A DNA stretch of 64,000 bases. It comes from VRUE01 sp044867925 (GTDB lineage: Bacteria; Actinomycetota; Thermoleophilia; Solirubrobacterales; 70-9). The translations under genes were made by a program, and so were the position numbers. The stretch spans positions 83,550-147,549 of the forward strand of contig JBIOVV010000008.1 of the NCBI GenBank assembly GCA_044867925.1, in the 5' to 3' direction. Below, piece by piece: positions 60,460-64,000 of the stretch (positions are counted from its first letter, which is position 1; each line of letters begins with the position of its first letter). Under the pieces are notes generated by a model that had not been told where the DNA came from, searched no databases, and was given only the letters and a program-made list of their open reading frames with translations.

Positions 60460-61165
60460 GTGCTCGAGCGGATCCTCCCCGCGCAGGTTGCCGTTGCCGC
60501 CAGCGAGGAGGACCTCGGGGCGGAGCTGTATCCCGAGGAGGAGGCGGCGCTGGGCCGCGCCGTCGAGAAGCGCCGGCGCGAGTTCGTCACCGCTCGCGCC
60601 TGTGCGCGGCAGGCGCTCGCCCAGATCGGGATCGGGCCGCTGGCGATTCCCTCCGGCCCGCGCGGCGAGCCGCGATGGCCTGAGGGCGTGGTCGGCAGCA
60701 TCACCCATTGCGCCGGCTTCAGGGCCTGCGCGGTTGCCCGCAGCACGGAGGTGGGGGCGCTCGGCATCGATGCCGAGGTCGACGCGCCGCTGCCGCGCGG
60801 GGTGCTCGCCGACATCGCCCTGCCGCAGGAGCGCGGCTGGATCGCGCGCCTGCAATCGCAGGCGCCGGCGGTGAGCTGGGACCGGCTCCTCTTCAGCATC
60901 AAGGAGTCCGTCTACAAGGCGTGGTTCCCGCTGAGCGGGCGCCGGCACGGCTTCGAAGACGCTCTGGTCGAGCTGGGCCCCGCTGACGGCAGCTTCGTCG
61001 CGCGGCTCTTGGTCGAGGGCCCCAGCGTCGGCGGGCACCGCCTGCGCCGCTTCGGCGGGCGCTGGCTGGTGGACCGGGGCCTGCTCCTCACCGCGGTCGC
61101 GGTGCCGGCGGGCGGCGAGGCGCCGCCGTGCCGCGACTTGGCGAATCGGGCGGGGCGGGGCGAGA

Positions 61166-61182
<17 letters not shown>
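60460..61182 (+). CDS. Sfp/EntD-type 4'-phosphopantetheinyl transferase
   Basis: 240 residues from GTG at 60460. The signatures are GSITHCAG, GIDAEVD (Mg ligands Asp, Glu) and LFSIKESVYKAWFPL (WxxKEAxxK-type). It moves phosphopantetheine from CoA to the Ser of carrier proteins, here surely the ACP of the PKS encoded next. Its 3' end overlaps the PKS start by 17 nt, so expression is coupled. Confidence 0.92.

Positions 61183-64000
<2,818 letters not shown>

Overview
The window is very high-GC DNA with dense genes, many GTG/TTG or apparently leaderless starts, and 1-4 nt start/stop overlaps. Gene content points to an actinobacterium, most likely of the Thermoleophilia/Solirubrobacterales type: DUF11 plus RTX-like secreted protein, PucR- and LmbU-type regulators, DUF2855, and SipW-type signal peptides. 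The lineage is inferred from protein families, not from a marker gene.

Layout. 1-8.1 kb: end of an ion permease and a CBS protein; a phosphoketolase-acetate kinase pair (minus strand) divergent from a ZIP metal transporter; an ABC exporter. 7.4-11.8 kb: OmpR-type regulator, hybrid PAS histidine kinase and REC-PAS-HD-GYP protein. 12.2-16.3 kb: acyl-CoA dehydrogenase, DJ-1/PfpI protein, small basic Rho_N-like protein, DUF11/RTX secreted protein, membrane protein. 16.3-25 kb: acylphosphatase-LigD phosphoesterase fusion, DrrAB-type ABC exporter, membrane methyltransferase, DCC thiol protein, lipoprotein, VOC protein, an AT-rich secreted protein loaded with TTA codons, DUF2855 protein, zinc alcohol dehydrogenase, cupin. 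25-32.3 kb: CNMP-thioredoxin reductase fusion, NhaA-DsbA fusion, DksA-like protein without cysteines, Lon protease. 32.3-37 kb: HxlR regulator, sugar ABC importer and a glucosidase. 37-47.3 kb: small membrane proteins, O6-alkylguanine-DNA alkyltransferase, SDR, ZIP, a three-gene surface-protein operon with tandem Ig-like repeats, MMPL exporter, alpha/beta hydrolase.

47.7-64 kb is the most unusual part. A complete 73-nt tRNA with anticodon UAA but a class I (short variable loop) fold sits 32 bp upstream of a divergent arginyl-tRNA-synthetase-like gene. Then, on the same strand, come a fused aminodeoxychorismate synthase, a GNAT transferase, an HDAC/acetylpolyamine-amidohydrolase-like enzyme, an AroQ chorismate mutase, a cytochrome P450 and an MbtG-like flavin N-hydroxylase. 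A quinoprotein-like lipoprotein, carbonic anhydrase, PucR and LmbU regulators follow, then a phosphopantetheinyl transferase overlapping a type I PKS (acyl ligase-ACP-KS) that runs off the end. I read this as a chorismate-derived amino-acid or natural-product pathway that uses a dedicated synthetase-tRNA pair. Whether the charged tRNA serves non-ribosomal chemistry or codon decoding cannot be settled from sequence.

The window also holds structured intergenic DNA: a 105-bp palindrome that supplies an in-frame N-terminus to a glucosidase gene, a dispersed palindromic repeat with three copies, a 20-bp perfect palindrome inside the LmbU-like gene, and a duplicated 38-bp leader in front of the two chorismate-handling genes.
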